Shown here in pieces: positions 34,794 through 44,734 of a DNA stretch of 64,000 bases. The translations under genes and the position numbers were made by a program. A model generated the notes under the pieces. The model searched no databases and had not been told where the DNA came from. It saw nothing but the letters and a program-made list of their open reading frames with translations. Within the stretch, counting starts at the first letter, position 1; each line of letters opens with the position of its first letter. Source of the DNA: Pseudomonadota bacterium (GTDB taxonomy: Bacteria; Desulfobacterota; Desulfarculia; Desulfarculales; Desulfarculaceae); assembly GCA_018896025.1 (NCBI GenBank), contig JAHIND010000008.1, positions 310,001 to 374,000 of the forward strand, given 5' to 3'.

Positions 34794-34822
34794 TTGACTC
34801 TTAATTCTTTCCCATTTAGTAT
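34794..34822 (+). promoter_or_regulatory. Sigma-70 promoter of the LacI-type gene
   Basis: TTGACT (34794-34799), 17 bases, TAGTAT (34817-34822). Spacing is ideal, and the -10 is followed at once by the operator candidate at 34826-34840. Confidence 0.65.
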
Positions 34823-34825
34823 CGA

Positions 34826-34840
34826 TTTAACGCTAAACTA
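34826..34840 (+). promoter_or_regulatory. LacI-family operator candidate before the regulator
   Basis: TTTAACGCTAAACTA has the central CG and near-dyad TTTAAC/GCTAAA typical of LacI-family sites. It sits over the expected transcription start. A related site, TAAAACGTTAAACTA, precedes the SDR gene at 36177. Confidence 0.55.
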
Positions 34841-34931
34841 AGGTTGTGGGAAGGCATATAAGCATGAAGCGAACAGACGCCCAGGGGGGGTGTTTATTGC
34901 TAACCTGTCATAATGACTGCATAAAGTATTA

Positions 34932-36008
34932 ATGAAAAAGCAGGCCACCGTAAAAGACATCGCCAGGGCGGCGGGAGTTTCCGTAACCACGGTTTCCCTG
35001 GCCCTTCGGGACAAAGAAACCAACCGCATAAGCTCCGCCACCCGCGAGAAAGTGTTGTCTATTGCCAACGCTTTGAATTATCATCCTAATTTGGCCGCAC
35101 GTGCCCTGGTCAACAAGCAAAGCAATATCATCGGCCTGCTAATCAAGACGCTGCTGAACCCCTTTTACTCCGAGCTGGCCCAGGACATAATCGATCGGGC
35201 CCAGGAGCGCGGCTACCGGGTGATAACCTGCTCGGTGGAAGACGGGGTGGACAACCACCAAGCGGACGTGCGCGAGTTGATTTCCCATGGGGTTGACGGC
35301 CTGATCATCTGCGCCGCCCTCTTGGACGACAAGTTCGTGTTCGAGCTCATTGACAGCGGCTTGCCCGTGGCCCTGGCCCTGCGTTATGTCAACGAGGAGT
35401 TGGGTTCGCCGGCGGCGGATTTCGTGGGCATCGACAACCCTCGAGGGGCCTACTTGGCCGTGGAGCACCTGGTCAAGATGGGGCACCGCAAGATCGCCCT
35501 CTTGATGGGCCCTAAAAACACCTCCACCGGCCAGGACCGTTTGCAAGGCGCCCAGGTTTGCTTTGACAACTACGGCCTGGCCTTGGCTCCCGAATTGGTG
35601 ACCGAGGGGGACTTCACCCGGCGCTCCGGGTATGAGGTCACCAGGGACCTTGTCGATAAAAGCATTGATTTTACTGCGGTATTTGCCACCAATGACCACA
35701 TGGCCCTGGGCGTGTTGGATGCCCTGCAGGAGACCGGGCGCCGGGTGCCGGAGGACGTGGCGGTGATCGGCTTCGACGATATCGAAATGGCCGGGCTGCC
35801 CAGGGTGGGTCTTACCACCGTCTCCCAGAAGAAGACGGTGATGGGCCGGGTGGTGGTGGATATCCTGGTCAGCAAAATCAAGATGGAGACGATGGAAAGC
35901 GTTCGGCGGGTGGTTTTGGAGCCCAAGCTTATCATCAGGGACACCTGCGGTTTCAAGGCCAGGGGAAGCCGCTACGACGACATATCCCCCCTGCGGGCCA
36001 AGGCCTGA
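34932..36008 (+). CDS. LacI family transcriptional regulator
   Basis: A 358-residue regulator of classical layout. The HTH is VKDIARAAGVSVTTVSLALR, with the hinge helix NPNLAARALVN-like segment HPNLAARALVN. A periplasmic-binding-type effector domain follows (IIGLLIKTLLNPFYSELAQD, DGLIICAALLDD, GHRKIALLMGP, FATNDHMALGVLDAL, IGFDDIEMAGL). These proteins bind sugars, polyols or sugar acids. Matching operator candidates before its own gene and before the next gene suggest autoregulation and repression of the dehydrogenase/importer cluster downstream. The ATG has a poor ribosome binding site. Confidence 0.93.
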   Translation: MKKQATVKDIARAAGVSVTTVSLALRDKETNRISSATREKVLSIANALNYHPNLAARALVNKQSNIIGLLIKTLLNPFYSELAQDIIDRAQERGYRVITCSVEDGVDNHQADVRELISHGVDGLIICAALLDDKFVFELIDSGLPVALALRYVNEELGSPAADFVGIDNPRGAYLAVEHLVKMGHRKIALLMGPKNTSTGQDRLQGAQVCFDNYGLALAPELVTEGDFTRRSGYEVTRDLVDKSIDFTAVFATNDHMALGVLDALQETGRRVPEDVAVIGFDDIEMAGLPRVGLTTVSQKKTVMGRVVVDILVSKIKMETMESVRRVVLEPKLIIRDTCGFKARGSRYDDISPLRAKA

Positions 36009-36315
36009 ATCTTTGCCAAACATCCCCTCTTGCCTCTAGCCCAACACTCCAAAGACCTCGCTACGCCGCCCTGTATCGCCGCATTTTGCGCGGGCCGACC
36101 CCATGGCGTAACCGCCTAAAAAATGCTCAAGCCGCCTTTTGGGGTTGACAAATACCACGTGAATTTGCGACAAAGGTAAAACGTTAAACTAGTCTGTGCT
36201 TGAGTTGTCAATAGGTGCCGTCCGGATACTCCGGATTATTCGCTGAGCCTGCGACCGCCTGCACGGCTTCATCTCGATACGGCCCGCTAAGCGACCGGAT
36301 AGGGGAGCTGAAAAC
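36009..36315. other. Intergenic control region before the SDR gene
   Basis: There is no gene. The region holds the second LacI-type operator candidate (36177-36191), a TTGACAA (36145-36151) and an inverted TTGTCAA (36205-36211) roughly symmetric about the operator. A leader of about 120 bases with good GGGAG before the SDR start follows. No -10 fits the TTGACA. Confidence 0.45.
36177..36191 (+). promoter_or_regulatory. LacI-family operator candidate before the SDR operon
   Basis: TAAAACGTTAAACTA shares AACG(C/T)TAAACTA with the site before the regulator gene. It lies 125 bases before the SDR start, where it could block the promoter of the catabolic operon. Confidence 0.55.
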
Positions 36316-37089
36316 ATGCCATACGAGAGCAACGCGTTCTCCCTGGAAAATAAAGTTAGTTTGGTTACCGGCGGCGGCCGGGGCATTGGCCTGGGCATAG
36401 CCGAAGTGCTGGCCGGCGCGGGTTCGGACCTGGTGCTGGTGGCCCGCAGCGAGTCCCAGCTGCAATCGTCTGCTGAGATGCTCAAGGATCGCTACGGCCG
36501 CGAGGTGGAAACCATCAGTGCCGACCTGAGCCAGGTGGGCGGCTACGGGGCCATAGTAGAGCAGACCATGGACCGTTTCGGCCGCCTGGACGTGCTGGTC
36601 AACAATGCGGGCTCAAACATCCGCAAGAAGTTTTTGGAGTTCGAGCCCGAGGACTTCGACGCGGTTCTGGCCATCCAGCTGCGCGGGGCCTACTTCATGG
36701 CCCAGGCGGCGGCCCGTCAGATGGCCAAGGCCGGCAGCGGCAAGATCATCAACCTGGCCTCCCTGACCAGCAAGATCGCGGTGCCCAACATTTCGGCCTA
36801 CGGCGCGGCCAAGGGGGGCATCTTCGCCCTGACCAAGTCCATGGCCGTGGAACTGGCCCCCGAGGGAATCAACGTCAACGCGGTGGCCCCGGGTTACGTG
36901 CGCACCAGTATGACCGAGGCCGCCTTCTCCAACTCCGACACCCAGGACTGGATGCTCTCGCGCATTCCCCTGAAGCGGTTCGGGGCGCCCGAGGACATCG
37001 GATACGCGGCTCTGTTCCTGGCCTGCCCGGCCTCCGACTACATCACCGGTGAGATTATCTACATCGATGGGGGGTGGATGGCCGCCTAA
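36316..37089 (+). CDS. Short-chain dehydrogenase/reductase
   Basis: A classical SDR of 257 residues. The cofactor motif is TGGGRGIGLG, the structural motif is NNAGSN, and the active site has S in LASLTSK and Y-x3-K in SAYGAAKGG. It oxidises or reduces a secondary alcohol, with NAD or NADP. The second strand ends LVARSES, and an Arg there often means NADP, but this is not decisive. It is the first enzyme after the LacI-type regulator and shares an operator motif with it. With two further dehydrogenases nearby it probably acts on a polyol or hydroxy acid. Confidence 0.93.
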   Translation: MPYESNAFSLENKVSLVTGGGRGIGLGIAEVLAGAGSDLVLVARSESQLQSSAEMLKDRYGREVETISADLSQVGGYGAIVEQTMDRFGRLDVLVNNAGSNIRKKFLEFEPEDFDAVLAIQLRGAYFMAQAAARQMAKAGSGKIINLASLTSKIAVPNISAYGAAKGGIFALTKSMAVELAPEGINVNAVAPGYVRTSMTEAAFSNSDTQDWMLSRIPLKRFGAPEDIGYAALFLACPASDYITGEIIYIDGGWMAA

Positions 37090-37138
37090 CGCGAAGCCAC
37101 ATTCTTAACTCCCGTTATGAAATAAGGAACCTAGTGCG

Positions 37139-38332
37139 ATGATTTCTTTCGCTAAACCTAACGTATATAGTTCCCAGGGGCCCCGTCAGCTGATGATGGG
37201 CGACGGCGCCGCCGGTCAGCTGGAGCAGCTTCTCAAAGGCTGGAAGATCGTCGGCGGCGACGTTCTGCTGGTGGCCGACAAGGAAGTGGTGAAGCTGGGC
37301 CTGGACCGCAAGGTGGCCGGGCCCTTGGAGGCCGCCGGTTACGCGGTGGCCGTCTTTGACGGCATCGTGGGCGAGCCCACCCTGGAGATCGCCGAGGCCC
37401 TGGCCGAGTTCGCCCGCCAAAAGCCTTTCAAGGCGGTGATCGGCATGGGCGGCGGCAGCTCCCTGGACATGTCCAAGCTGGCCGCGGCTTTCGCGGTCAA
37501 CCCCGAGGGAGTCACCGAGCACCTGGGCGCCACCAGCTTTGCCAAGGCCCCGCTGCCCTTGATCAACGTGCCCACCACCGCGGGCACCGGAGCCGAGGCC
37601 ACCGCCGTGTCCATGCTTTCGGTGCAGGGCCGCAAGGCCGTGGTGCTGGGGCCCCAGCTGGTGCCCCTGGCCACGGTGCTGGACGCCGAGCTCACCAAAA
37701 CCCTGCCTCCCAAGATCACCGCGGCCACGGGTATGGACGCCCTGAGCCACGCCTTGGAAGGCTTCATGTCGATCAACGCCAGCCCCTTCACCGACACCCA
37801 GGCCACCACCTGCATGTCCATCGTGGCCCGTTGGCTCAAACCCGCCTATGAGGACGGCTCCAACATGGAGGCGAGGCGGGCCATGATCTACGGGGCCTAC
37901 ATCGGCGGGCTGACCTTGAACGCCGGGGTGGTTTTGGGCCATTCGGTGGCCTACACCATCGCCAACCGCTGTCATCTGCCGCACGGCGTTTCCTGCGCCA
38001 TGGCCTTGCCTTACACCATTGCCTACAACTTGAAGGCCATACCCGAGCGCATAAGCCAGGCGGCCGATCTGGTGCTGGGCAAGCACGGGGCGAGGCCCGA
38101 AGAACTGGTTACCTGGGTTGATGAGTTGATCGTGGCTCTGGGGCTGCCGCGATCCCTGCAAGAGGTGGATATCAGCGAAACCGACGTGCCGGCCATGATC
38201 GCCGAGTGCGTGGAGCGTTATCCCCGGCCCACCAACCCGGCGCCCATCGATGCCGACAGGTTGAAAGTGCTTTACGAAACGATGGTCACCGGCGATATCG
38301 TCCGGGCCGTCGAGTATTACCAAGGGGGTTGA
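37139..38332 (+). CDS. Iron-containing alcohol dehydrogenase
   Basis: A group III, metal-dependent alcohol dehydrogenase of 397 residues. The NAD-binding part has GMGGGSSLDMSKLAA and PTTAGTGAEATA. The metal ligands are visible: Asp and His in GMDALSHALEG, His in LGHSVAYTIA and His in HLPHGVSCA. Family members include 1,3-propanediol, lactaldehyde, maleylacetate and methanol dehydrogenases; the substrate cannot be fixed by eye. It should oxidise a primary alcohol to an aldehyde, or the reverse. The tungsten aldehyde oxidoreductase further along the cluster could take up that aldehyde. Confidence 0.93.
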   Translation: MISFAKPNVYSSQGPRQLMMGDGAAGQLEQLLKGWKIVGGDVLLVADKEVVKLGLDRKVAGPLEAAGYAVAVFDGIVGEPTLEIAEALAEFARQKPFKAVIGMGGGSSLDMSKLAAAFAVNPEGVTEHLGATSFAKAPLPLINVPTTAGTGAEATAVSMLSVQGRKAVVLGPQLVPLATVLDAELTKTLPPKITAATGMDALSHALEGFMSINASPFTDTQATTCMSIVARWLKPAYEDGSNMEARRAMIYGAYIGGLTLNAGVVLGHSVAYTIANRCHLPHGVSCAMALPYTIAYNLKAIPERISQAADLVLGKHGARPEELVTWVDELIVALGLPRSLQEVDISETDVPAMIAECVERYPRPTNPAPIDADRLKVLYETMVTGDIVRAVEYYQGG

Positions 38333-38385
38333 TGGCAATCCCCGAATTTTTCTCAGTCTTATTTGTGGTAGGGAGGGAATTTAGC

Positions 38386-39594
38386 ATGAAAAAGCTGTTA
38401 CTGGTTACCTTGGCGTTGGCGCTGGTTATGTCTCTGGCGCCCGTATCCTTCGCCGCTGACAAGGAAATTGTCATAGGCGCCCTTTATCCCCGTTCCGGCC
38501 CCCTGGCTCTGCTGGGTGAAGAAAGCTGGCGCGGGGCTGAGATCGCCCGCATGGTGCGCAACGAGAACGGCGGAATCCTGGGCAAAAAAATCGTTTTTGC
38601 CAATGGCGACTGCTCCGACGTGGCCGCCGCCCGCTCCGAGGCGGAGAGGTTGATCGAAAAGGACAAGGTCGGCCTGATCATCGGCTCCTATTCCAGCTCG
38701 CGCAGCATGGCCGCCACCGAGGTGGCAGCCCGCAAAAACATCCCCTACTTTGAGCTAGGCGCCATCGCCAACGCCATCACCGAGCGCGGCTATCCCACGG
38801 TGTACCGCACCAACAGCACCGCCGCCATGTTCAGCAAGAGCCAGGTGGACTTCATCGTCGACTACATGGCTCCGGCCCTGGGCAAGAAGCCCAAGGACAT
38901 CAAGGTCTCCGTGGCCCACGAGGACTCCGACTACGGCACCTCCGTGGCCGGCAGCTTCAAGAATCTGGCCGAGGGTGCGGGCCTGAAGGTGGTCTCCGTG
39001 GAGCCTTACGCCTCCACCTCCAGCGACTTGTCGTCGGTTGTCTTCCGCCTGAAGAAGGCCGATCCCGATGTGATCGTGCTCGTGTGCTACGCCAACGATG
39101 CCATCCTGCTGGGTCGTCAGGCTGCTGAGTACAAGCTCATCAAGCCCTTTATCGCCACCGGCGGCGGCCACAGCCTGCAGAGCTTCGCCAAGGCTCTGGG
39201 CGAAAAGTCCAACGGTATTTTTAACGTCGACTTCACCCAGTACGATGTAAACACCAAGTTCACCCCGGGCCTGAAGAAGTTCCTGGAGCTCTACCGCAAG
39301 ACCTACAAGGAAGAACCCCGCTCCGGTCACAGCCTGACCAACTTCATGGGCGCCAACGTGGTCTTCGACATCATCCAGAAGGCCGGCGGCCTCGCTCCTG
39401 ACAAGATTCGCGCGGCGGCCATGTCCGTGGACATTCCGCTTGGCAAGACCGCCAACGGCTGGGGCGTCAAGTTCGACGACAAGGGCCAGAACGTCCGGGC
39501 GGCCGCGTTCGTGTCCCAGTGGCGCGACGGCAAGCTGCTCACCGTGTACCCCTTGGGTGCCGCGGTGACCAAGCCCGTACTTCCCAAGAAGTAG
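38386..39594 (+). CDS. Periplasmic substrate-binding protein of the second Liv-type importer
   Basis: A type I binding protein of 402 residues from ATG 38386. The signal peptide is MKKLLLVTLALALVMSLAP, with cleavage after SFA, and the mature part opens KEIVIGALYPRSGPLALLGE. GGGAGGG just upstream supports this start; longer in-frame starts lack the signal. The fold contains GGILGKKIVFANGDC and SSDLSSVVFRLKKADPDVI as in amide/branched-chain-type receptors. It precedes its permease and ATPase genes, separated by a 458-base leader with a strong hairpin, which probably gives more receptor than membrane parts. Confidence 0.92.
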   Translation: MKKLLLVTLALALVMSLAPVSFAADKEIVIGALYPRSGPLALLGEESWRGAEIARMVRNENGGILGKKIVFANGDCSDVAAARSEAERLIEKDKVGLIIGSYSSSRSMAATEVAARKNIPYFELGAIANAITERGYPTVYRTNSTAAMFSKSQVDFIVDYMAPALGKKPKDIKVSVAHEDSDYGTSVAGSFKNLAEGAGLKVVSVEPYASTSSDLSSVVFRLKKADPDVIVLVCYANDAILLGRQAAEYKLIKPFIATGGGHSLQSFAKALGEKSNGIFNVDFTQYDVNTKFTPGLKKFLELYRKTYKEEPRSGHSLTNFMGANVVFDIIQKAGGLAPDKIRAAAMSVDIPLGKTANGWGVKFDDKGQNVRAAAFVSQWRDGKLLTVYPLGAAVTKPVLPKK

Positions 39595-39609
39595 ACCCAA
39601 CTGATCTTT

Positions 39610-39643
39610 ACCGGAGCTCCCCCCTAGGTGGGGGAGCTCCGGT
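39610..39643 (+). terminator. Strong hairpin after the second receptor gene
   Basis: A perfect 14-bp stem, ACCGGAGCTCCCCC / GGGGGAGCTCCGGT, with a 6-base loop. There is no T-run. It probably stabilises receptor mRNA or partly stops transcription before the permease genes. Confidence 0.6.
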
Positions 39644-40052
39644 AAACAAAAACTCGACCAGGGCGATCGCCAAAGCAATTGTTCCGACGGGTGACCCGGC
39701 ACGCATAAAGCGCTGGGAGCCATCCTCGGCGGGGCGAGCATCCACCACGGCCCCGGCTTACGGCATCAAAAAACGCTCCAGCCGATTCCGCGCCCCTCGC
39801 GGAGGCGGCCCGGCAAAAAGCGCCCAGGGCTTAAGCGCCGCCGGGCCTCCGGGCAAGGGGCACGGGGTTGCATCCGGCCTCTGGTTCCGGCCAGGCGGCT
39901 GAACCCGGGTCGAGTCTAGGCGAGCACGGCGGCCGGCGTGGGGCCGGTGCAAAAGTCGAAGCGGATTGGCGGCGCATTTACCGTAAGCCTGGATCAGGGT
40001 TGTTTGTCTTCCACAAGGACCATCTAAAACCAGAGATGGAAGTAGAGTACCT
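39644..40052 (+). other. Long GC-rich leader before the second permease operon
   Basis: About 400 bases with no convincing gene, tRNA or known riboswitch. It contains several GC-rich complementary segments and could hold a structured leader or a small RNA. Reading frames through it lack a start with a ribosome binding site. Confidence 0.4.
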
Positions 40053-40940
40053 ATGGAGTTGATTGTCCAAGTCTGCGTATCGGGTCTCCTTCTCGGTGGG
40101 ATCTACGCGCTTATCAGCATCGGGTTAAACCTGATCTTCGGCGTGGTCCGCATCATCAACTTCGCCCACGGCGAGATGGTCATGGTGGCCATGTACCTGA
40201 CCTTCTGGCTAAACTATTTCTTCGGCATGGACCCCTACGTGTCGACGCTCATCGTGCTGCCGGTTATGTTCTTGTTCGGCGTTATCATCCAGCGGATCAT
40301 AGTCCAGCCGATCCAGAACTCCTCGGCCAATATGAAGATTTTCGCCACCGTGGCCCTGTCGTTAATCCTGCAGAACGTGGCCCTGATCGTTTGCAAGGGC
40401 AACTTCCGCACGGTGCAGGTCTCCTACGGTATGGGCACTATGGAATGGGGTGGCATCTTCATCAGCATACCCAGGCTGGTGGCTTTTTTCGCCGCGCTCC
40501 TCTCCATTAGCCTGCTTTACTATTTTCTCAAGAACACCTACACCGGCAAGGCCCTCAGGGCCATCGTGGAGGACCACACCATCGCCCGCCTGATGGGCGT
40601 GAAGGTGCAAAAGCTTTACCTCCTGGCCTTTGGTATCGGCTGTGCGTTCTCGGCCCTGGGCGGCGTCCTGCTCATGCCTTTCAGCTCGGTTTACCCCACC
40701 GTGGGCATACCCTTCACCCTCATCGCCTTTATCGTGGTGGTGTTGGGCGGGTTGGGCAGCATGGGCGGAACCTTCCTGGCCGGACTTTTCATCGGGGTGG
40801 TCGAGGCGGTAGGCGGCACTTACGTTTCCCCGGCCCTGAAGGAAGCGATCTACTTCGGCATTTTCATTATCGCGATCCTCATCAGACCCCAAGGAATCTT
40901 TGGGAAGGGTAAAGGCTCCGAGGAGGTTGGTTTAAAGTGA
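40053..40940 (+). CDS. Branched-chain amino acid-type ABC permease, LivH-like (second system)
   Basis: A 295-residue membrane protein with LivH marks: ISIGLNLIFGVVRIINFAHG at the N-terminus and GGLGSMGGTFLAGLFIG near the end, with about eight hydrophobic segments. It forms the pore with the LivM-like protein, whose GTG start overlaps its stop (GTGA). Compared with the first LivH at 6866 it diverges throughout, so the two systems are not a recent duplication. Confidence 0.92.
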   Translation: MELIVQVCVSGLLLGGIYALISIGLNLIFGVVRIINFAHGEMVMVAMYLTFWLNYFFGMDPYVSTLIVLPVMFLFGVIIQRIIVQPIQNSSANMKIFATVALSLILQNVALIVCKGNFRTVQVSYGMGTMEWGGIFISIPRLVAFFAALLSISLLYYFLKNTYTGKALRAIVEDHTIARLMGVKVQKLYLLAFGIGCAFSALGGVLLMPFSSVYPTVGIPFTLIAFIVVVLGGLGSMGGTFLAGLFIGVVEAVGGTYVSPALKEAIYFGIFIIAILIRPQGIFGKGKGSEEVGLK

Positions 40941-41920
40941 GAAATAACAAGCTTAAAACAGCCGCGGCCATATTCCTGCTGGGCTTGCTGGCGGTGCCTT
41001 TGTACTTCACCTCCACCTTTGTCCTTCACATGTTCACCCTGGTGTTCTTCTACATTGCCTTGACCGCGGCCTGGAACATCCCGGCCTTCGGCGGCAAGTT
41101 CTCCCTGGGACACGCGGCCTTCTTCGGCCTGGGTGGCTACACCGCTGCCATCCTCTACGTCAAGCTGGGCATCTCCCCCTTCATCGGCGTGGTGGCCGGC
41201 ACCTTCGTGGCCATGCTGGGCGGCGTAATCCTTAGCTTCCCCCTGGTTCGTCTCAAGGGCCCCTTCTTCACCCTGGCCTCCATCGCCTTTGCCGAAGTGT
41301 TGCGCATGGTGGCGGTGGACTGGCGCTCCCTGACCAACGGCTCGGTGGGCATCAACATCCCCTTCAAGCCCAGCTGGCTCAACCTGACCTTCACCAGCGG
41401 CGCGCCCTTCTACTACATGGCCCTAGGGCTGGCCCTGCTGGTTATCGGCCTGGCCTGGTGGATTCGCTCCTCCTCCCTGGGTTACCACCTTCGGGCGGCG
41501 GCGGCCGACGAGGACGCGGCACGCGCCTTGGGCATCAACACCGCCAAGGCGCACTTCATGGGCCTGATGTGGAGCTCGGGGCTCACCGGCATGATCGCGG
41601 TGTTCTACGTGTTCTACAACTACGTGCTGGAGCCGGGCACCGCCTTCTCCATGGACCTGTTCTCCCTGCAGCCGGCCATGAACGGCATCATCGGCGGCAT
41701 GGGCACGGTCTGGGGTCCGGTGATCGGCGCCATCATCATGACGCCGCTGGGTGAGTTCCTGCGCTTCTACCTGGGTACCATCCAACAGGGCCTGAACTTC
41801 GTGGTCTACGGCCTGATGCTCATCGCGGTGGTCAACTTCGTGCCCGGCGGCATCGTTTCGTTGATAGAGCCCTGGTTCAAGAAGAAGAAATCCGGCGACT
41901 CCTCTGCAGCGGACAACTAG
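40937..41920 (+). CDS. Branched-chain amino acid-type ABC permease, LivM-like (second system)
   Basis: A 327-residue permease starting at GTG 40937. The LivM signature is NIPAFGGKFSLGHAAFFGLG, with GGMGTVWGPVIGAIIM near the C-terminus. The tail is basic (KKKKSGDSS). It partners the LivH-like protein and the two ATPases that follow. Confidence 0.92.
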   Translation: MRNNKLKTAAAIFLLGLLAVPLYFTSTFVLHMFTLVFFYIALTAAWNIPAFGGKFSLGHAAFFGLGGYTAAILYVKLGISPFIGVVAGTFVAMLGGVILSFPLVRLKGPFFTLASIAFAEVLRMVAVDWRSLTNGSVGINIPFKPSWLNLTFTSGAPFYYMALGLALLVIGLAWWIRSSSLGYHLRAAAADEDAARALGINTAKAHFMGLMWSSGLTGMIAVFYVFYNYVLEPGTAFSMDLFSLQPAMNGIIGGMGTVWGPVIGAIIMTPLGEFLRFYLGTIQQGLNFVVYGLMLIAVVNFVPGGIVSLIEPWFKKKKSGDSSAADN

Positions 41921-41940
41921 CCGGCTGGAATGGTGGAATT

Positions 41941-42659
<719 letters not shown>

Positions 42660-42666
<7 letters not shown>

Positions 42667-43364
42667 GCATCGAAAAGGTAGATTCATACTACGGCGATTT
42701 CCAGGCGCTCAGGGATGTCAACCTGGAAGTGAACGAAGGCAAAATCGTGGCTCTGCTGGGGCCCAACGCGGCCGGCAAGACGACCTTGCTTTCCACCATC
42801 AGCGGCATGGTTCCCTACCGCAAGGGCAACATCACCTTTCAGGGGCAGCACATCAATGCCATGAACCCAGAGGACATCGTGTCCCTGGGCATCGCCCTGG
42901 TTCCCGAGGGCCGCAGGCTCTTCGGCACCCTGACCGTGCTGGAAAACCTGGAGATGGGCGCCTACAGCAAGCACGCCCGCAAGGACCTCCAGAAGAACCT
43001 GGAAAAGATGTTCGACCTGTTCCCCATCCTCAAGGAGCGCTCCTCGCAGCAAGCGGGATCGCTCTCCGGCGGTGAGCAGCAGATGTGCGCCATCGCCAGG
43101 GGCCTGATGACCGAACCGCGCCTTTTGATGATCGACGAGATGTCCTTGGGACTGTCGCCGGTTTTGGTGCAGGAGATGTTCAAGATGGTCACCGAGATCG
43201 CCAAGAGCGGGGTGACCATCTTCCTGGTGGAGCAGCAGGTCAATCACGCATTGCGGGTGGCCGACGAGGCATACATCATGGAAAAGGGCACCGTGGTCCT
43301 GCACGGCCCCAGCTCCGAGATAGCCAACGACGATTACGTCAAGACCGTTTACCTGGGCAAGTAG
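42660..43364 (+). CDS. ABC transporter ATPase, LivF-like (second system)
   Basis: A 234-residue ATPase with Walker A GPNAAGKTT, a canonical signature LSGGEQQMC, Walker B LLMIDEMSLGLSP and switch FLVEQQVN. ATG 42660 is well supported by GGAGG-like GAGGAGGCG upstream; longer in-frame starts would sit deep in the LivG-like gene. It ends the importer and is followed 7 bases later by the zinc alcohol dehydrogenase. Confidence 0.93.
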
Positions 43365-43371
43365 ACACGCC

Positions 43372-44397
43372 ATGAAAGCCTTTGTGAAACACGGTAAGGA
43401 GCCAGGCCAGGCGGCGGTGCAAGACGTGGCGCGCCCCGCCCCCGGCCCCGGCGAGGTCCTCATAAAGGTGGCGGGTTGCGGCATCTGCGGCAGCGACCTG
43501 CACGCCTTCAACAACGACCCCGGCTACGAGTTCGTGACCCCGCCGGTGATCCTGGGCCACGAGTTTTCCGGCGTGGTGGTGGAGACCGGCCCCGGGGTGG
43601 ACCCGGAAAAGGTGGGCGACCACGTCACCGCCGTGGCCATCCAGGGATGCCTGAAGTGCCCCGCCTGCCTGTCGGGCAACAGCCATCTGTGCCCGGAGCG
43701 CCAGGTCATCGGCCTGCACTTCGACGGCGCCATGGCCGGTTTCGTGACCTGCGCTGCGGACCAACTTCTGTCCCTGCCCAGCAACCTGGACCTGTCCCTG
43801 GCACCCCTGGTGGAGCCGGTGTCGGTGGCCCTGCACGCGCTTAGGCGCACCGTGATTCGTCCCGGTGACAAGGTGGTGGTCAGCGGGCCGGGCCCCATAG
43901 GGCTCTTGTGCGCCGGGCTGGCCAAGCTGCATGGGGCCAAAGTCCTGCTCCTGGGCATGAACCGAGACGCGGCGGTGCGCCTGCCCGCGGCCCAGCGCCT
44001 GGGCCTGGAAACAGCCATCGTGGAAGGCGAGTCGCCCGAGGAGTTGGTGCGCTCCACCTTCGGTCCGGGTATGGCCGACCTGTTCATCGAGGCCTCCGGT
44101 TCCACCGCAGCCCTGAAGACCGGTTTCAACTTGGTGCACCGGGGCGGGACCATGATCATCGTGGCCCTGTACAACGGCGAGTTGACCTGGTTCCCCAGCC
44201 CCGCAGTGCGCGACGAGCTGACCATTTTGCTGAGCTACGCCAGCACCCGGCCGGATTATGCGCAGGCCATAAGCCTCATGGCCGACCAGGCTATGGATTT
44301 TTCGGTATTGGCCCAGCCCTTCCCCTTGGAAAAAGCCGAAGAGGCCTTCCAGGAGGCCCTGGGCGGCCAGTTGCTGAAGCCCGTCCTGGTGGTCTGA
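43372..44397 (+). CDS. Zinc-dependent medium-chain alcohol dehydrogenase
   Basis: A 341-residue MDR-family dehydrogenase. The catalytic zinc site is CGICGSDLHAF with GHEFSG, and the structural zinc lobe has four cysteines in CLKCPACLSGNSHLC. The Rossmann motif is SGPGPIGLLCAGLAK. It resembles the sorbitol, threonine and butanediol dehydrogenase group acting on secondary alcohols of polyols or hydroxy acids. It lies directly after the importer, so it probably acts on the imported compound or a metabolite of it. Confidence 0.92.
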   Translation: MKAFVKHGKEPGQAAVQDVARPAPGPGEVLIKVAGCGICGSDLHAFNNDPGYEFVTPPVILGHEFSGVVVETGPGVDPEKVGDHVTAVAIQGCLKCPACLSGNSHLCPERQVIGLHFDGAMAGFVTCAADQLLSLPSNLDLSLAPLVEPVSVALHALRRTVIRPGDKVVVSGPGPIGLLCAGLAKLHGAKVLLLGMNRDAAVRLPAAQRLGLETAIVEGESPEELVRSTFGPGMADLFIEASGSTAALKTGFNLVHRGGTMIIVALYNGELTWFPSPAVRDELTILLSYASTRPDYAQAISLMADQAMDFSVLAQPFPLEKAEEAFQEALGGQLLKPVLVV

Positions 44398-44453
44398 TAG
44401 GAGCCTAGCCTGAGGCCTTTCGCTTTTAGTTGCCTCCAAGGAGCGAGCGGGTC

Positions 44454-44720
44454 ATGCGAGTGGAGCTTTCCCAGGCCTTTGAAAAAATGGCAGGGCGTCC
44501 CTGCCTGGAAATAGGCCTTCAAGGGCCCACGCCCATGCGTGAGGTCCTTGAGCTTCTGGCGCGCGAGTACGGGGTCTTCACCAAGTATCTGCTGTACCAG
44601 GACGATGCTCTTTTGGGGGCCCATCTCAGCGTCTTTTCATCGGGAAAATTCCTTAAGCTTGATGACCCTGTCGACGACGGGGACACCTTGAAACTATTGC
44701 TGCCGGTCACCGGCGGTTGA
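44454..44720 (+). CDS. MoaD/ThiS-like ubiquitin-fold protein paired with AOR
   Basis: An 88-residue beta-grasp protein ending in the Gly-Gly tail (LLLPVTGG) needed for thiocarboxylate activation by MoaD-type sulfur carriers. The core has FLKLDDPVDDGDTLKL. It sits directly before a tungsten aldehyde oxidoreductase gene. MoaD-like genes next to AOR genes are common in anaerobes and probably serve synthesis of the bis-pterin tungsten cofactor. ATG 44454 with AAGGAG 10 bases upstream is preferred to TTG 44430. Confidence 0.88.
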   Translation: MRVELSQAFEKMAGRPCLEIGLQGPTPMREVLELLAREYGVFTKYLLYQDDALLGAHLSVFSSGKFLKLDDPVDDGDTLKLLLPVTGG

Positions 44721-44734
44721 CGGAGGAACCTGCC

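Noticed and set aside
39644..40052. Possible tRNA, riboswitch or small protein in the long leader
   Set aside because: No cloverleaf, no known aptamer core, and no frame with start and ribosome binding site.
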